Source: Herbaspirillum sp. ASV7 (GTDB lineage: Bacteria > Pseudomonadota > Gammaproteobacteria > Burkholderiales > Burkholderiaceae_D). Taken from it: a DNA stretch of 47,424 nucleotides. The stretch covers positions 1-47,424 of the forward strand of contig NZ_JAELUH010000038.1 of the NCBI RefSeq assembly GCF_016429215.1, read 5' to 3'. Positions within the stretch are counted from its first letter, which is position 1, and every line of letters starts with the position of its first letter. Under the pieces are notes generated by a model. The model made no database searches and was not told the DNA's origin. It worked only from the letters and a program-made list of their open reading frames with translations. This document shows, piece by piece, positions 1-8,101 of this stretch. Made by a program: the position numbers and the translations under genes.

Positions 1-1528
1 GCCCATACCAGCGCACGATCTCTCCGCCCGGGCCGTGGTGTGGTGAGGCCTGGCTGCGCATCCAGCGCCACTGGCCGTCAGGCCAGAGAATGCGAAACTC
101 GGTGTGGAAGGGCTGCCCCGTGGGCAGGTTGTCCAGCCACTCGCGGCGCACGCGCAGACGGTCTTCCTCGGGCATGCAAGTGAGCCAGTGCTGGTGGCGC
201 TGGACGCTGCTCCAGGTCGGTCGCCACTCAAACGTCGGCCCCATGTAGTCCACCACACCCTCGGGCGTGGCCGCCCATGGGATGTTGGGCGACAGCGCGA
301 TGACCCGATGGAAGTGCTCCTCGCTCTCGCGTACCATGCGCTCGGCACCGACCCGGTCGGTGATGTCGACTGCCTCGCCGGACACCCCCAGCAGTTCGCC
401 TGGAACGCTGTATACCGCCTGGAACGCCAGCAAGGAAGTGCGCCCGGTGCGGGAATTGAAGAATTCGATGGGAGCGACTGCCACGCCAGAGAGCACCTGG
501 TCGATCATCTCCAGCAGGGATCGATGCTCGGCCCGGTCCAACAGCAAGGCTACCGTCGATCCTTCCAGCTCGGCACCGGCATTGGCGCCCAGCAGGTCGA
601 TCATCATCGCATTGGCGCTGACCACACGCAGCGACGGATCCAGGAAGCACAAGCCCACGGGCGCGCTGCGATAGAGCGATTCCAGCTGGTGCCAGCGCTG
701 GAAGGGTGAGGTGTCGATGCTGGCCTCGCGCTGGCGCCATATCCCGCTGGCGATGAGCAGATCCCTGGCCTGGTCAGCCGGCATCGGGCGACCGAGATGG
801 AAGCCCTGGCCGATCTCACAGCCCATGCGCTTGAGCAACTCGGCATGGTGCTCGGTCTCTATCCCTTCGGCCACGACATGCAGCTTCAGGCTGCGGCCCA
901 GGCCCGCCACCGCCAGCACGATGCGAAAACTGTCGGGATCCTGGTCCATGGTCCGCACGAAGCTGGCGTCGATCTTGAGTTCGTCGAAGGGATAGGCTTG
1001 CAACCGCGTAAGACTGGAATAGCCGGTGCCGAAGTCATCCAGCGACAGGCTGGCACCTGCATGCCTGGCCGCCAGCAGGGTCTGCAGGGTGCGCTCGTGG
1101 TCTTGTACCAGGGAGTTTTCGGTCACTTCCAATTGCAGGCACGAAACGGGTAGATCGCGCGCCTGCATGACGGCCAGCAGGCGATCGAACAGCCGGGAGT
1201 CGAGCAATTGCCGTGGACACAGATTGATGGCCAGCCTCACCGCTTCGGGCCAGTCGCGCATGGCGTCGGTCGCACGGGCAAAGAGGTTCAGCAGCAACTC
1301 GTCGAGCAAGCCACTCTCCTCGGCCAGCGCGATGAAATCGACCGGCGCAACCAGGCCGCGCACCGGGCAACTCCAGCGGGCCAGCATTTCAAAGCCGGCA
1401 ATGCGGCGCGTGCGCAGATGTACCAGCGGCTGCAGGGCCGGCCAGAACTGGCCCGCCGCCAGGGCCGAACGAAGATCGTCGACAGTGATATCGGCTCGCA
1501 TTGCGTGACTTGTCGTGTCCCTGTTCAT
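1..1528 (-). CDS. EAL-domain c-di-GMP phosphodiesterase with C-terminal PAS domains (3' end cut by window)
   Basis: About 509 codons are visible; the C-terminus lies beyond base 1. Numbering from the ATG at 1528, an EAL domain spans about residues 20-265. The signature is Glu-Met-Leu (E47) instead of EAL. The other catalytic positions look intact: NLCP (N102), LEVTEN (E134, E137), DDFGTGYSS (D164, D165), the LKID lysine (K185), AEGIET (E221) and the GQGF glutamine (Q241). It should therefore hydrolyse cyclic di-GMP. Two PAS-like regions follow, at about 280-400 and 400-509; the second ends in a typical PAC segment (WPDGQWRWMRSQ). Putting EAL before PAS is the reverse of the usual order, so a GGDEF or kinase module could follow outside the window. 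An alternative in-frame ATG is at 1501; neither start has a clear ribosome binding site. No membrane segment is seen, so the protein is probably cytoplasmic. Confidence 0.88.
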   Translation of the reverse strand, partial: MNRDTTSHAMRADITVDDLRSALAAGQFWPALQPLVHLRTRRIAGFEMLARWSCPVRGLVAPVDFIALAEESGLLDELLLNLFARATDAMRDWPEAVRLAINLCPRQLLDSRLFDRLLAVMQARDLPVSCLQLEVTENSLVQDHERTLQTLLAARHAGASLSLDDFGTGYSSLTRLQAYPFDELKIDASFVRTMDQDPDSFRIVLAVAGLGRSLKLHVVAEGIETEHHAELLKRMGCEIGQGFHLGRPMPADQARDLLIASGIWRQREASIDTSPFQRWHQLESLYRSAPVGLCFLDPSLRVVSANAMMIDLLGANAGAELEGSTVALLLDRAEHRSLLEMIDQVLSGVAVAPIEFFNSRTGRTSLLAFQAVYSVPGELLGVSGEAVDITDRVGAERMVRESEEHFHRVIALSPNIPWAATPEGVVDYMGPTFEWRPTWSSVQRHQHWLTCMPEEDRLRVRREWLDNLPTGQPFHTEFRILWPDGQWRWMRSQASPHHGPGGEIVRWYG

Positions 1529-1655
1529 CGCTTGGAGAGGAGTCGTCGATCAACGGCGGTTTATCCTGCATGGCTCGTCATTTTGCGACCAAATTGTCAA
1601 TTTGTCTCGCCTTATTCCGCGTCCGCGATCTGCTGGGCTGCGGGCGGCACAGACG

Positions 1656-1687
1656 AAAAAAGGGCGACCTCACGGTCGCCCTTTTTT
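1656..1687. terminator. Bidirectional intrinsic terminator
   Basis: A run of six A, the stem GGGCGACC, the loop TCAC, the stem GGTCGCCC and a run of T form a perfect inverted repeat with a U-run on either strand. It lies between the Tyr-rich gene and the EAL gene, both on the minus strand. It would end the transcript of the Tyr-rich gene; nothing is encoded on the other strand here. Confidence 0.9.
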
Positions 1688-1719
1688 CCTCAAGACTGCG
1701 GATGCCTGCGTACCTGCGC

Positions 1720-2088
1720 TCAGCGGCTGTAGTAGTAGTCCGGACGATCATCGTAGCGATAGGTACGCACCTCGGTCCGTTCGACATAGCGCACCGGGCG
1801 CGGCGGCGGCGCATAGTAGCGCGGCTGCTCGTAGACCACCTGTTGCGGCGGCTGGTAATACACCGGCTGCGGCGCCTGGTAGTACACCTGCTGCGGCGGC
1901 GCCTGGTAGACCGGTGCGGAATTGGCGTTGGCAATGAGCGAGCCGATGGCGACGGCTCCGATGATGCCTGCAGCGATCGCCACACCGTCGCCGCCCCGGT
2001 CATGCGCCATGGCAGGCGTGCTGACGGCGGCAGCCGATGCGAGCAGGGTGGTGGCGATCAATACCGATGCGATTTTCTTGCTGGCCAT
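1720..2088 (-). CDS. Small exported Tyr/Pro/Gln-rich protein, function unknown
   Basis: 122 residues. Residues 1-28 form a signal peptide (hydrophobic IASVLIATTLLASAAAV, cleavage after TPAMA). Residues 34-53 are a Gly/Ala/Ile-rich hydrophobic segment that resembles a glycine zipper or a second membrane insertion. The C-terminal half is low complexity: repeated YYQAPQ/VYYQPPQ-like units, then an Arg/Tyr-rich tail ending in DYYYSR. The start at 2088 has a good AGGAG site about 7 bases upstream. I do not recognise the family by function. Similar small periplasmic or outer-membrane proteins with a zipper and a Pro/Tyr tail are common in Burkholderiales. It appears monocistronic, with its own terminator at 1656-1687. 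The protein is predicted to act outside the cytoplasm. Confidence 0.75.
   Translation of the reverse strand: MASKKIASVLIATTLLASAAAVSTPAMAHDRGGDGVAIAAGIIGAVAIGSLIANANSAPVYQAPPQQVYYQAPQPVYYQPPQQVVYEQPRYYAPPPRPVRYVERTEVRTYRYDDRPDYYYSR
1845..1915 (-). repeat. Imperfect short tandem repeats coding Tyr-Tyr-Gln-x-Pro units
   Basis: Within the Tyr-rich gene, near-identical units of roughly 24-30 bases (plus-strand core GGCGCCTGGTAGTACAC and variants) repeat and encode the YYQAPQP-type motifs. Copies differ at single bases, so this is an old protein repeat rather than a recent expansion. Confidence 0.5.
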
Positions 2089-2196
2089 GATTGGCTCCTG
2101 TCAAATAAGTCCGCTTTTCGTCGCGGCACGATTCAACTATAGGCCAGCTTCACTTCAAATCCACCGTTTATGAAACTTCGTTACAGTTCTTACGGA

Positions 2197-2227
2197 TCCC
2201 GGCGCCGTTGTGACAACTGCGCCGGGA
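2197..2227. other. Strong nested inverted repeat downstream of rsmA, no U-run
   Basis: Arms TCCCGGCGC and GCGCCGGGA enclose an inner pair GTTGT/ACAAC, giving an almost continuous 14-bp stem with a tiny loop. It lies 35 bases past the rsmA stop on the minus strand. No T-run follows in either direction, so it is either a Rho-assisted or RNA-stabilising 3' hairpin or a protein-binding palindrome. Confidence 0.5.
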
Positions 2228-2261
2228 ATACTGCGTCAAACCGGCGGCGCCAAGCCAGCCC

Positions 2262-3044
2262 TCAGCCCTGGCGTGCCGCCAGGAGCCGCGCCAGCGCGAC
2301 GAATTGCTCCATCGGGACGGCTTCGGGGCGGGCCTGCGGGTCAACGCCGGCCTGGACCAGTTCTTCTTCGGACAACAGCCCGGCTACGCAATTACGAATT
2401 ACCTTGCGACGCTGCGAGAAGGCCTTGGTAACCACCTGCTCCAACTTGGCCTGGTCGCATTCCAGCGGCTGTGCCAGCGGGATCATGCGCACGATGGCCG
2501 AGTCGACCTGGGGCGGCGGATCGAAGGCGGTGGGCGGGACCACGAACAGCAGTTCCATGTGGTAACGCCATTGCAGCATCACCGACAGGCGACCATAGGT
2601 CTTGCTGCCGGGCTCGGCCACCATGCGTTCGACCACTTCCTTTTGCAGCATGAAATGCTGGTCCTGCACCTGCGGCGCGATCTCGGCCAAGTGGAACAGC
2701 AAGGGGCTGGAGATGTTGTAGGGCAGGTTGCCCACCACGCGCAGCTTGCGACCGGCCGGCACCGGGATGCTGGCAAAGTCGAACTTGAGCGCATCGGCCG
2801 AGTGCACGGTCAGGCGCGCCGCATCGAAGCGCTTGTTCAGGCGTTGCACCAGGTCGCGGTCCAGTTCGACCACGTGCAGATGGCGCAGGCCGTCCAGCAA
2901 CAGAGCGGTCATCGCGGCGAGGCCCGGGCCGATCTCGACCATGACGTCGTCGGGTGCGGGGGCGATGGAGCGGATGATGTCGTGCAGCACCACGTCGTCG
3001 GTGAGGAAGTTCTGGCCGAAGCGCTTGCGCGGGATGTGTTTCAT
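2262..3044 (-). CDS. rsmA: 16S rRNA (adenine1518-N6/adenine1519-N6)-dimethyltransferase RsmA/KsgA
   Basis: 260 residues, normal for the family. RsmA uses S-adenosylmethionine to dimethylate two adjacent adenines near the 3' end of 16S rRNA late in 30S assembly. The N-terminus has the family signature RKRFGQNFL. The SAM-binding motif is VEIGPGL at 36-42, and the acidic residue ending strand 2 is in VELDRD. The catalytic motif NLPYN is at 106-110. The C-terminal region (about 190-260) has the helical RNA-binding features, including FSQRRKVIRN. It is the last gene of the lptD-surA-pdxA-rsmA run, 29 bases after pdxA, an arrangement known in proteobacteria. It acts in the cytoplasm. The start at 3044 is the only reasonable one. 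Confidence 0.97.
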   Translation of the reverse strand: MKHIPRKRFGQNFLTDDVVLHDIIRSIAPAPDDVMVEIGPGLAAMTALLLDGLRHLHVVELDRDLVQRLNKRFDAARLTVHSADALKFDFASIPVPAGRKLRVVGNLPYNISSPLLFHLAEIAPQVQDQHFMLQKEVVERMVAEPGSKTYGRLSVMLQWRYHMELLFVVPPTAFDPPPQVDSAIVRMIPLAQPLECDQAKLEQVVTKAFSQRRKVIRNCVAGLLSEEELVQAGVDPQARPEAVPMEQFVALARLLAARQG

Positions 3045-3073
3045 GGGGCGATTCCAGTGTGTCTTGCGATGTT

Positions 3074-4102
3074 TCAGGTACGTGCAGCGGCTTGCAGGCG
3101 CGCCATGTCGGCGGCGGCGCGGATGGCCACCAGCATGCTGCCATGGTCGGCCCGGCCCAGGCCGGCGGCAGCCAGATCCAGTGCGGTGCCGTGGTCGACC
3201 GAGGTACGGATCAGCGGCAGGCCCAGCGTGATGTTGATGCCATGGCCGAAGCTGGCGAACTTCAGTACCGGCAGGCCCTGGTCATGGTACATCGCCAGGA
3301 CGCAGTCGGCCTCTTCCAGGTACTTGGGCTGGAACAGCGTATCGGCCGGATACGGGCCACGGGCGTCGATGCCGCGTGCGCGCGCAGCCTCCAGCGCGGG
3401 GATGATGACGTCGATTTCCTCGCGCCCCAGGTAGCCGTTCTCGCCGGCATGGGGGTTGAGCCCGGTCACCAGGATGCGCGGCTGGGCGATGCCGAACTTG
3501 CCACGCAGGTCGGCCTGCAGGATGTCGAGGGTACGGGCCAGGCTGTCGGCGGTGATGGCCGCCGGCACATCCTTGAGCGCCAGGTGCGTAGTAGCCAGTG
3601 CCACGCGCAAATGCGGCGCATCGCCACCGGCCAGCATCATCACCACTTGCGGCGTGCCGGTGACCTCGGCCAGGTATTCGGTGTGGCCGGTGAAGGGGAC
3701 GCCGGCATCGTTGATCACGCTCTTTTGCAGCGGAGCGGTAACGATGGCGGCGAAGACGCCATCCAATGCGCCCTGCACGGCCAGGTCCAGGGTCTGCAAC
3801 ACGGCGCGGCCATTGCGGGCATCGAGCACGCCAGGACGTACCGGCTCGGCCACCGGGCAGTCGATGACAGTGAGGCAATCGACCGGGAAATGCGGCAAGC
3901 CGCCATTGCGCCAGGCCTGGATGGAAATGGCGGCCACCCGCATCTGGCTGTCGATGTCGTGCGCCGTCTGGGCCAGCAGGGCGGCGTCGCCCAGCAGGAT
4001 GCAGCGTACTTCCTGGCGCAGCTCCCAGGCCGCGCGCAACGAGATCTCGGGGCCGATGCCGGCCGGTTCGCCACAGGTCAGTGCGAGGATGGGTCGGTTC
4101 AT
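3074..4102 (-). CDS. pdxA: 4-hydroxythreonine-4-phosphate dehydrogenase PdxA
   Basis: 342 residues from the ATG at 4102, which has a GGAAG site 7 bases upstream. A longer frame opens with TTG at 4129 but adds 9 residues unlike the family, and it is rejected. PdxA oxidises 4-phosphohydroxy-L-threonine with NAD(P) in the DXP-dependent pathway to pyridoxine 5'-phosphate. Visible family features are the N-terminal [20 protein letters not shown] with the metal-binding His, YHDQGL, and the C-terminal [11 protein letters not shown]. It lies between surA and rsmA as in many proteobacteria. A strong terminator-like hairpin precedes it (4136-4177), so it may be transcribed at a lower level than surA or from a separate promoter. 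PdxH, the last enzyme of the pathway, is also in this window at 27489-28124. Confidence 0.97.
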   Translation of the reverse strand: MNRPILALTCGEPAGIGPEISLRAAWELRQEVRCILLGDAALLAQTAHDIDSQMRVAAISIQAWRNGGLPHFPVDCLTVIDCPVAEPVRPGVLDARNGRAVLQTLDLAVQGALDGVFAAIVTAPLQKSVINDAGVPFTGHTEYLAEVTGTPQVVMMLAGGDAPHLRVALATTHLALKDVPAAITADSLARTLDILQADLRGKFGIAQPRILVTGLNPHAGENGYLGREEIDVIIPALEAARARGIDARGPYPADTLFQPKYLEEADCVLAMYHDQGLPVLKFASFGHGINITLGLPLIRTSVDHGTALDLAAAGLGRADHGSMLVAIRAAADMARLQAAART

Positions 4103-4135
4103 GGCGTCTTCCACTTCCACTTTGGGCAATATCGG

Positions 4136-4177
4136 GCTTCAAAAATGCAAGAGCCGGCTGCTGGGCCGGCCTCTTGC
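4136..4177 (-). terminator. Intrinsic terminator between surA and pdxA
   Basis: On the minus strand, GCAAGA-G-GCCGGC pairs with GCCGGC-TCTTGC around a 6-base loop with one bulge, followed by ATTTTTG. The U-run lies on the side expected for termination of the surA transcript, inside what is otherwise a co-directional gene run. Confidence 0.75.
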
Positions 4178-4216
4178 GCGGGTTCTGGCAGGCACGGGGC
4201 CTGCCGGTACCAGGTC

Positions 4217-5701
4217 TTACTCGTCGTTGCGATACTCGACGTAGGCGCGGTCGCGGATCTGGCGCATCCAGTCTTCGGTGGCTTCCTCGATCTTGCGCTC
4301 GCGGATGGCCTGGCGGGCTGCCTGGCGGGCGCGTTCCTTGGAGGCGTCGTCGGTCTTGCGCTCCACCACCTGGATCAGGTGGAAGCCAAAGGGAGACTCG
4401 ATGGGCTGGCTGACTTCACCCGGCTTCAACTGGTCCATGGCACGCTCGAACTCGGGCACGGTATCGCCAGGATACACCCAGCCCAGGTCGCCGCCCTTGG
4501 AGGCAGACAGGTCATTGGAGTACAGCTTGGCCAGTTCCTCGAAGGTAGCCGAACCGTGGTCCAGACGTTCCTTGAGTTCGGTCAGCTTGCGCTTGGCGTC
4601 GGCGGCGGTGACCACCTGGTTGACCTTGATGAGGATGTGGCGCACATGGGTCTGCTGCACGGCCGGGGCGGCTGCCTGGGCGCCATCGGCGGCACGGCGG
4701 CCGACCAGCTTGAGGATGTGGAAACCGTTGCCGCTCTTGAGCAGGCCGCTGATCTGGCCATCCTGCAGCTTGGCCACGCCATCCAGGAACAGCTGCGGCA
4801 GGCGTTCGGCAGGACGCCAGCCGAGATCACCACCGGAGAGGGCGTCGGAGGCGTCGGAGTAGGTGGCGGCGGTCTTGGCAAAGTCGGCACCGGTCTTGAG
4901 CTGGCGCAGCACGTCCTCGGCACGCTCGCGGCGGGCGGCCAGTTGTTCAGGCGAGGCGTTCTCCGGTACGCGCACCAGGATCTGGGCGATGTCCAGTTCC
5001 TGGCGCTGGCCGCCGGCGTTGGCTTCGGCTGCCAGGTAGTTGTCGATCTCGGACTCGGTGACCACCACCTTGTTGTCCACTTCGCGCTCACGCAGACGCT
5101 GGCTCAGAATCTCGCGGCGGATCTCTTCGCGGAAGGAGGCGTAGACCATGCCCTCGGCTTCCAGGCGCTTGCGGAACTCCGGCATGGACAACTTGTTCTG
5201 CTCGGCGATGCGCTGCATGGCACGGTCCAGCATGGCGTCATCGACCACGATGCCGCTTTCCTTGGCAGTCTGGGCCTGGGCGCGCTCGACGATCATGCGC
5301 TCGACCAGCTGGCGCACCAGCTGGTTGCGCGGCGGCAGTTGCACGTTCTGCGCGGCCATGCGCTTTTCCACGCTGGCCAGGCGCTCGGCGACTTCCTGAC
5401 GGGTGATCACTTCATTATTGACTACCACCAGAATGGAATCGACCGGACGCGGTTCGACCCGGGCGCGGGCAGCCGCCGCTGCGGGAGCGGGAGCGGCGAC
5501 CGGTGCAGGGGCTGCGGCCGGAGCCGCCGTCCTGGCGGCAGCCGGCTTGGCCGGTGCCGGTTGCGGTGCAGTCTCCGGTGGCGTCACCGGGATGATCGTC
5601 GTGGCGAACTGCGCATGCGCATTGCTGATCACGCCCAGCATGCACAGCAGCGCGGTCACTGTTTTGGTTGTTGCGAGGAGTGGTGTACGCATATTACGCA
5701 T
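4217..5701 (-). CDS. surA: Periplasmic chaperone/peptidyl-prolyl isomerase SurA
   Basis: 494 residues, longer than the roughly 430 of E. coli SurA. SurA escorts unfolded outer-membrane proteins, LptD among them, across the periplasm to the BAM complex. Residues 1-30 form a signal peptide (cleavage after SNAHA). Residues 35-82 are an Ala/Pro-rich linker that accounts for the extra length. The chaperone N-domain spans about 85-230. The first parvulin (PpiC) domain spans about 235-335 (GGDLGWR motif), the second about 350-455 (GGDLGWV, SPFGFHLIQV), and a short C-terminal helix follows. It lies 26 bases after lptD, so the client and its chaperone are probably co-transcribed. A second in-frame ATG at 5692 is possible. 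The start choice changes only the tip of the signal peptide. Confidence 0.96.
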   Translation of the reverse strand: MRNMRTPLLATTKTVTALLCMLGVISNAHAQFATTIIPVTPPETAPQPAPAKPAAARTAAPAAAPAPVAAPAPAAAAARARVEPRPVDSILVVVNNEVITRQEVAERLASVEKRMAAQNVQLPPRNQLVRQLVERMIVERAQAQTAKESGIVVDDAMLDRAMQRIAEQNKLSMPEFRKRLEAEGMVYASFREEIRREILSQRLREREVDNKVVVTESEIDNYLAAEANAGGQRQELDIAQILVRVPENASPEQLAARRERAEDVLRQLKTGADFAKTAATYSDASDALSGGDLGWRPAERLPQLFLDGVAKLQDGQISGLLKSGNGFHILKLVGRRAADGAQAAAPAVQQTHVRHILIKVNQVVTAADAKRKLTELKERLDHGSATFEELAKLYSNDLSASKGGDLGWVYPGDTVPEFERAMDQLKPGEVSQPIESPFGFHLIQVVERKTDDASKERARQAARQAIRERKIEEATEDWMRQIRDRAYVEYRNDE

Positions 5702-5727
5702 GGACTAATCGATGGTTCGGAAAAAGG

Positions 5728-8004
5728 TTAGAGATTGCTGTCCGGGGTCGAATCCGGCAGGTTCACGTTCTGGTAACCCGGCACGCTGCTCTTGATCGCA
5801 TCCATGGGGTTGGAGCCGATCTTGGAGAAGCCATTGAGTTCAAGCTGGATGAAGAAGCCCGTCGACGCCTTGGTGGAGGAGGTCGGAATGCGTTGCGCCA
5901 CCACCCGGAAGACCCAGCAATCGGCCTTGTATTCGAAGCCGGCCAGACCTTCGGCCACGGTACGGTCGGGGATCGAGTAGTTCACGCGGCCCACGGCGTA
6001 GATACGCTGGGTAAGCGGCCATTGGCCGGAGACATCGACCTGCTTGAGCGGATCGAGCACGCCGGTGTAGGGATTGATGTAGGTGCGGTCCAGGCGATAT
6101 TGCAGGTTCAGCACGCGCTTGGGGGCGGGCTGCCAACGGACGCCGAAGGTCGATCGCACCATCTGGCGCAGGGTCTCGCTGTATTGCACCGTGTTGTCGG
6201 TCGAGAATTCCTTGCTGATCTGGCCGCCCAGGGCCAGCAGCAGGTCGGACTTGCTGCCCAGCGTGGTGCTGGTGGTGCCGGCAATGTTGACCTGGGGATC
6301 GGCGAAGTAATAACGCTGACCGACGGCCGCGCGCAGGCGCTCCAGGCCGTTTTCCTCGATCAGGCGCGAGGTCAGGGCTGCCGTGAGCTGGTTGGCGTCG
6401 CTGATGCGGTCATGGCCGACGAAACGGTTTTCGGTAAAGATCTGGGCGAAGTTGAAATCGGCCAGGCCGGAATCGAAGACCGGGTACTGCGACTGGTCAC
6501 GATAAGGGGTACGGACATAGAACAGGCGCGGCTCCAGCGTCTGCGTCATGCTGCGGCCGAGCAGATTGGATTCGCGCTCGAAGACCAGACCGGAATCCAG
6601 CGACAGCGTCGGCACGGTGCGCGTCAGGTTGGTCGGCTGGCCGGCCGAGACGTTGTTGAGGTTATAGCTGGTCGCGTCCAGAATCACCTTTGGCGTGATG
6701 AAATAACCCGGCCGGACGATAGGATAGGACACCGACTGAGTCAGGTACGTACGATCTCCTCCGATCAAATCACCGCTGGAGAAACGGGTGAAATCGGCCA
6801 CCGTGCTGAAATCGAAACCGCCGATGTCATAACGGTTGCCGTTGAAGGTGATTTCCGGCACCCGGTCATAGGGCTTGGTGATGGGCGCATTGACGTCCTG
6901 CAGCAGCTGGTACTTGGAGACCAGGCCGACCACGCTCCAGTACGTACTGGAATAGCTCAGGCTGACGTTGCGCGGCAGCAGGCGCTGCGTGCTGCCGGTA
7001 ATGGAGTGCGAAAAGTCGGACGGATAGTCGTTGTCAGAGGCCTTGTTCAGGTTCCACGCCAGTTGCAGGCCGGGTGCCAGGGTCTGATTATGGATCGAGG
7101 ACAGGGAGTAACGACCGGTGCCGGTGACCTGGTCCTGGATCCCTTCGACATTGGTGATGCCGGAGTAGGTATCGCCAAGGTAACGTGTCTCAGCACCCAT
7201 TTGCAGGCCGCGCCGCGCAATGTACTTGGGCACCAGCGTCATGTCGTAGTTCGGTGCCAGGTTGATGTAGTACGGCACGGCCAGCTCGGCGCCGCCGGTA
7301 CTGGTCACGCCGAAGGTGGGTGGCAGCACACCGGACTTGCGCTCCCCGGACAGCGGGAAAGTCATCCAGGGCGAGCCCAGGATGGGCACATCCTTGAAAT
7401 ACAGCAGCCCGCCGTGCATGGTGCCCACATCGCGCCCGCTATCGAGGTCCATGGTGTTGGCGCGCAGGTACCAGTCGGGATCCGGCGCCTCGCAGGTGCT
7501 GTAGGTGCCCTGGGTCACCTGGGCCTGGTCGTCGGAAAGGAAATCGATGCGCTCGGCCTTGCCGCGCCCGCCGTTCTTGCCAATCAGGTAAGTCGGACTG
7601 GTCACGAAACCGGCACCGGTGCCCATGTTCATCTGGGCATGGTCGCCCGTGTACTGGTCCTGCAGGCGCTGCATCCACACGTGGCCGGTGGCCTCGACTT
7701 CATCCTGGATGATGCGGTATTCGGCCTTGTCGGACTTGATGGTGGTGGCACCCTTGACCACTTCGACGTCGCGGTCGAGATTGACCTGGCGGTCGGGGCG
7801 GCCGGTCATCTGCTCGGCGCTCACGTTGACCGGGGCATCCTGGTCCTGCACGGGCGCGGCGGCCGGCTTGGGCAGGGTCATCTGCGCGTGCACGGTCAAT
7901 GGCAACAGGGCCGAGGCCGAAGCCAGGGCCATCGCCGAGGAAAACAGACGCGCCAGCCGCCAGTTGACAGTACGTTCGGATAAAGACTTGGAAAACCGGA
8001 TCAT
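5728..8004 (-). CDS. lptD: LPS-assembly protein LptD (outer-membrane LPS translocon)
   Basis: 758 residues from the ATG at 8004. LptD with LptE forms the beta-barrel that inserts lipopolysaccharide into the outer leaflet. The signal peptide spans residues 1-40 (cleavage after LTVHA). The OstA/LptA-like beta-jellyroll spans about 55-175, with repeats such as VNVSAEQM and ADKAEY-like strands. The rest is the barrel. Mature Cys residues are only C171 (in GTYSTC) and C696 (in YKADCW), the counterparts by position of one E. coli interdomain disulfide; E. coli has four Cys. The open frame continues upstream to 8418 over amgK, but that extension has no signal peptide and would be antisense to a real gene, so it is rejected. 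A promoter candidate lies at 8056-8081. Confidence 0.96.
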   Translation of the reverse strand: MIRFSKSLSERTVNWRLARLFSSAMALASASALLPLTVHAQMTLPKPAAAPVQDQDAPVNVSAEQMTGRPDRQVNLDRDVEVVKGATTIKSDKAEYRIIQDEVEATGHVWMQRLQDQYTGDHAQMNMGTGAGFVTSPTYLIGKNGGRGKAERIDFLSDDQAQVTQGTYSTCEAPDPDWYLRANTMDLDSGRDVGTMHGGLLYFKDVPILGSPWMTFPLSGERKSGVLPPTFGVTSTGGAELAVPYYINLAPNYDMTLVPKYIARRGLQMGAETRYLGDTYSGITNVEGIQDQVTGTGRYSLSSIHNQTLAPGLQLAWNLNKASDNDYPSDFSHSITGSTQRLLPRNVSLSYSSTYWSVVGLVSKYQLLQDVNAPITKPYDRVPEITFNGNRYDIGGFDFSTVADFTRFSSGDLIGGDRTYLTQSVSYPIVRPGYFITPKVILDATSYNLNNVSAGQPTNLTRTVPTLSLDSGLVFERESNLLGRSMTQTLEPRLFYVRTPYRDQSQYPVFDSGLADFNFAQIFTENRFVGHDRISDANQLTAALTSRLIEENGLERLRAAVGQRYYFADPQVNIAGTTSTTLGSKSDLLLALGGQISKEFSTDNTVQYSETLRQMVRSTFGVRWQPAPKRVLNLQYRLDRTYINPYTGVLDPLKQVDVSGQWPLTQRIYAVGRVNYSIPDRTVAEGLAGFEYKADCWVFRVVAQRIPTSSTKASTGFFIQLELNGFSKIGSNPMDAIKSSVPGYQNVNLPDSTPDSNL

Positions 8005-8055
8005 GAAAAGAGTGGCTAGATACCGTGCAGGCGGATTTTTTGGGTTTAATCCCTT

Positions 8056-8081
8056 ATTATATGGGAACTCAACCTCGTCAA
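8056..8081 (-). promoter_or_regulatory. Candidate sigma-70 promoter for lptD-surA
   Basis: On the minus strand, TTGACG (8076-8081) and a perfect TATAAT (8056-8061) are present, but only 14 bases apart. That spacing is short, so either another -35 is used or the -10 is shifted downstream (AATAAG would give 17). It lies in the 97-base divergent region between lptD and amgK, about 50 bases from the lptD start. Confidence 0.4.
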
Positions 8082-8101
8082 ACGATTTCCTCCGATAGTT
8101 C

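Noticed and set aside
2140..2200. CpxR-like GTAA repeat upstream of the Tyr-rich gene
   Set aside because: Two GTAA copies are 9 rather than 10 bases apart and lack flanking matches.
4103..4129. TTG start nine codons upstream of pdxA
   Set aside because: The ATG at 4102 has a GGAAG site at good distance and matches the family start.
3059..5731. Long open frame on the plus strand (about 890 codons) opposite pdxA and surA
   Set aside because: It is antisense to two certain genes. Its composition (His/Gly/Gln-rich, no domain) is typical of GC-rich mirror frames.
5668..7983. Long plus-strand frame (about 770 codons) opposite lptD
   Set aside because: Antisense to lptD, which has a signal peptide and clear family features; the mirror frame has no recognisable domain.
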